Assembly (NCBI RefSeq): GCF_006438915.1
Contig: NZ_RCZE01000010.1
Span: forward strand, 174,046-238,045
DNA from: Pseudomonas arsenicoxydans
GTDB lineage: Bacteria; Pseudomonadota; Gammaproteobacteria; Pseudomonadales; Pseudomonadaceae
Reading direction: 5' to 3'
DNA: 64,000 nucleotides
Under the pieces are notes generated by a model, which made no database searches, was not told where the DNA came from, and saw nothing but the letters and a program-made list of their open reading frames with translations. The number at the start of each line of letters is the position of its first letter. The stretch's first letter is position 1. This document shows, piece after piece, positions 63,424 through 64,000 of this stretch. The position numbers were made by a program, and so were the translations under genes.

Positions 63424-64000
63424 GATTGATCTCCTCGAGCGTGGTACGCCCCTGTTGCACCAGTTCCAGGGCCGACTCGCGCAACAGACGCAAGCCACGT
63501 TTGCAGGCGTGGGCCTTGATCTTCGAAATGGGTTGGCGCTCGACAATCATTTGCCGCAGCTCGTCATCCAGGTGCAGCAGCTCGGCGATCGCACTGCGCC
63601 CGCGATACCCGGTGCCCCGGCAGTGGCCGCAGCCCTTGCCATGTACAAACTGGTAGTGGCCGACGTCTTTTGGATCGAGACCCGAGGCAAGCAATTCGTC
63701 GTCGGTGGGGGTGACCGGCGCGCTGCAACTGGCGCAGACCAGGCGGATCAGCCGCTGCGCCAGCACCGCGTTAAGCGCCGACACCAGGCTGTAGGGGTCG
63801 ATTTCCATTTGGGTGAAGCGGCCGATCACGTCGAACACGTTATTGGCGTGGATGGTGGTGAAGACCAGGTGACCGGTGAGTGCCGATTGCACGGCGATTT
63901 GCGCGGTGTCCGGGTCGCGGATTTCACCGACCATGATCTTGTCCGGGTCATGGCGCAGGATCGAGCGCAACCCCCGGGCGAAAGTCAGGCCTTTCTTTTC
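63404..64000 (-). CDS. GspE/PilB-type secretion ATPase, C-terminal 198 residues (cut by window edge)
   Basis: The frame is open to base 64000. Visible features are RSILRHDPDKIMVGEIRDPDTA (Walker B-like and Asp box), QSALTGHLVFTTIHANNVFD (His box), and AQRLIRLVCASCSAPVTP. The Zn-binding Cys set CASC...GCGHC and RSAIAELLHLDDELRQMI follow, and the chain ends TTLEEINRVTFVS. This matches MshE/GspE/PilB extension ATPases. The Walker A motif lies outside the window. It is the most upstream gene seen of the hybrid pilus-curli operon; a GspF/PilC-type platform gene was not found in the window and may lie beyond 64000. Confidence 0.93.
   Translation of the reverse strand, partial: EKKGLTFARGLRSILRHDPDKIMVGEIRDPDTAQIAVQSALTGHLVFTTIHANNVFDVIGRFTQMEIDPYSLVSALNAVLAQRLIRLVCASCSAPVTPTDDELLASGLDPKDVGHYQFVHGKGCGHCRGTGYRGRSAIAELLHLDDELRQMIVERQPISKIKAHACKRGLRLLRESALELVQQGRTTLEEINRVTFVS

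Overview
The window looks like a chromosomal segment of a Pseudomonas from the fluorescens/putida lineage. The reasons are several copies of the short palindromic repeat built on GTGGGAGC..GCTCGCGA, two genes of the DUF6124 family with a near-identical ribosome-binding leader, GC-rich codon use in most genes, and a gene repertoire typical of that genus. No rRNA, tRNA or CRISPR array was recognised. All family assignments were made by reading motifs by eye; no database search was run.

Layout. 1-8073: an accessory left edge (the N-terminal part of an IS4-type transposase, an AT-rich orphan ORF, a DUF6124 gene), two small unknown genes, a three-gene ABC system of the AttE/AttFG/AttH type, and a broken AraC regulator. 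8134-37040: a large Wzx/Wzy-type exopolysaccharide region. It holds an adenylation-PCP-acyltransferase fusion, an initiating phosphoglycosyl transferase, a GT61 enzyme, a FemAB/GNAT-like protein, a small protein with a PEP-CTERM-like tail, five further glycosyltransferases, two hexapeptide acyltransferases, a DUF535 protein, a GMC oxidoreductase coupled to a tiny Tat-signal protein, a flippase, a polymerase, a secreted clan GH-A hydrolase, GalE, a tyrosine-kinase-like ATPase, a Wzz/GumC chain-length protein, an outer-membrane beta-barrel and a Wza-type export protein. 37041-40446: repeats, a YghU-type glutathione transferase, a toxin-antitoxin pair with a palindromic operator, a methyltransferase and a small exported protein.

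40450-64000 is the most unusual part. A sigma54-type response regulator, two paralogous sensor kinases, a large multicopper oxidase and an SCO-cytochrome c protein resemble the MnxR/MnxS/McoA set linked to Mn(II) oxidation in Pseudomonas. Next to them, on the other strand and behind a sequence matching a sigma54 promoter, lies an operon of two related secreted proteins followed by CsgB-like and CsgA-like curlin-repeat proteins. Facing it is a tightly overlapping operon that runs from a GspE/PilB-type ATPase (cut by the window end) through PilM-, PilN-, PilO- and PilP/GspC-like proteins, a TPR-containing secretin and three pseudopilins directly into csgE, csgF and csgG. The simplest reading is a hybrid export system in which a type II/type IV-pilus-like machine and a curli secretion module are made together, perhaps to build an extracellular amyloid matrix that works with the copper oxidase. 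The functional link is an inference; the gene overlaps are directly visible.
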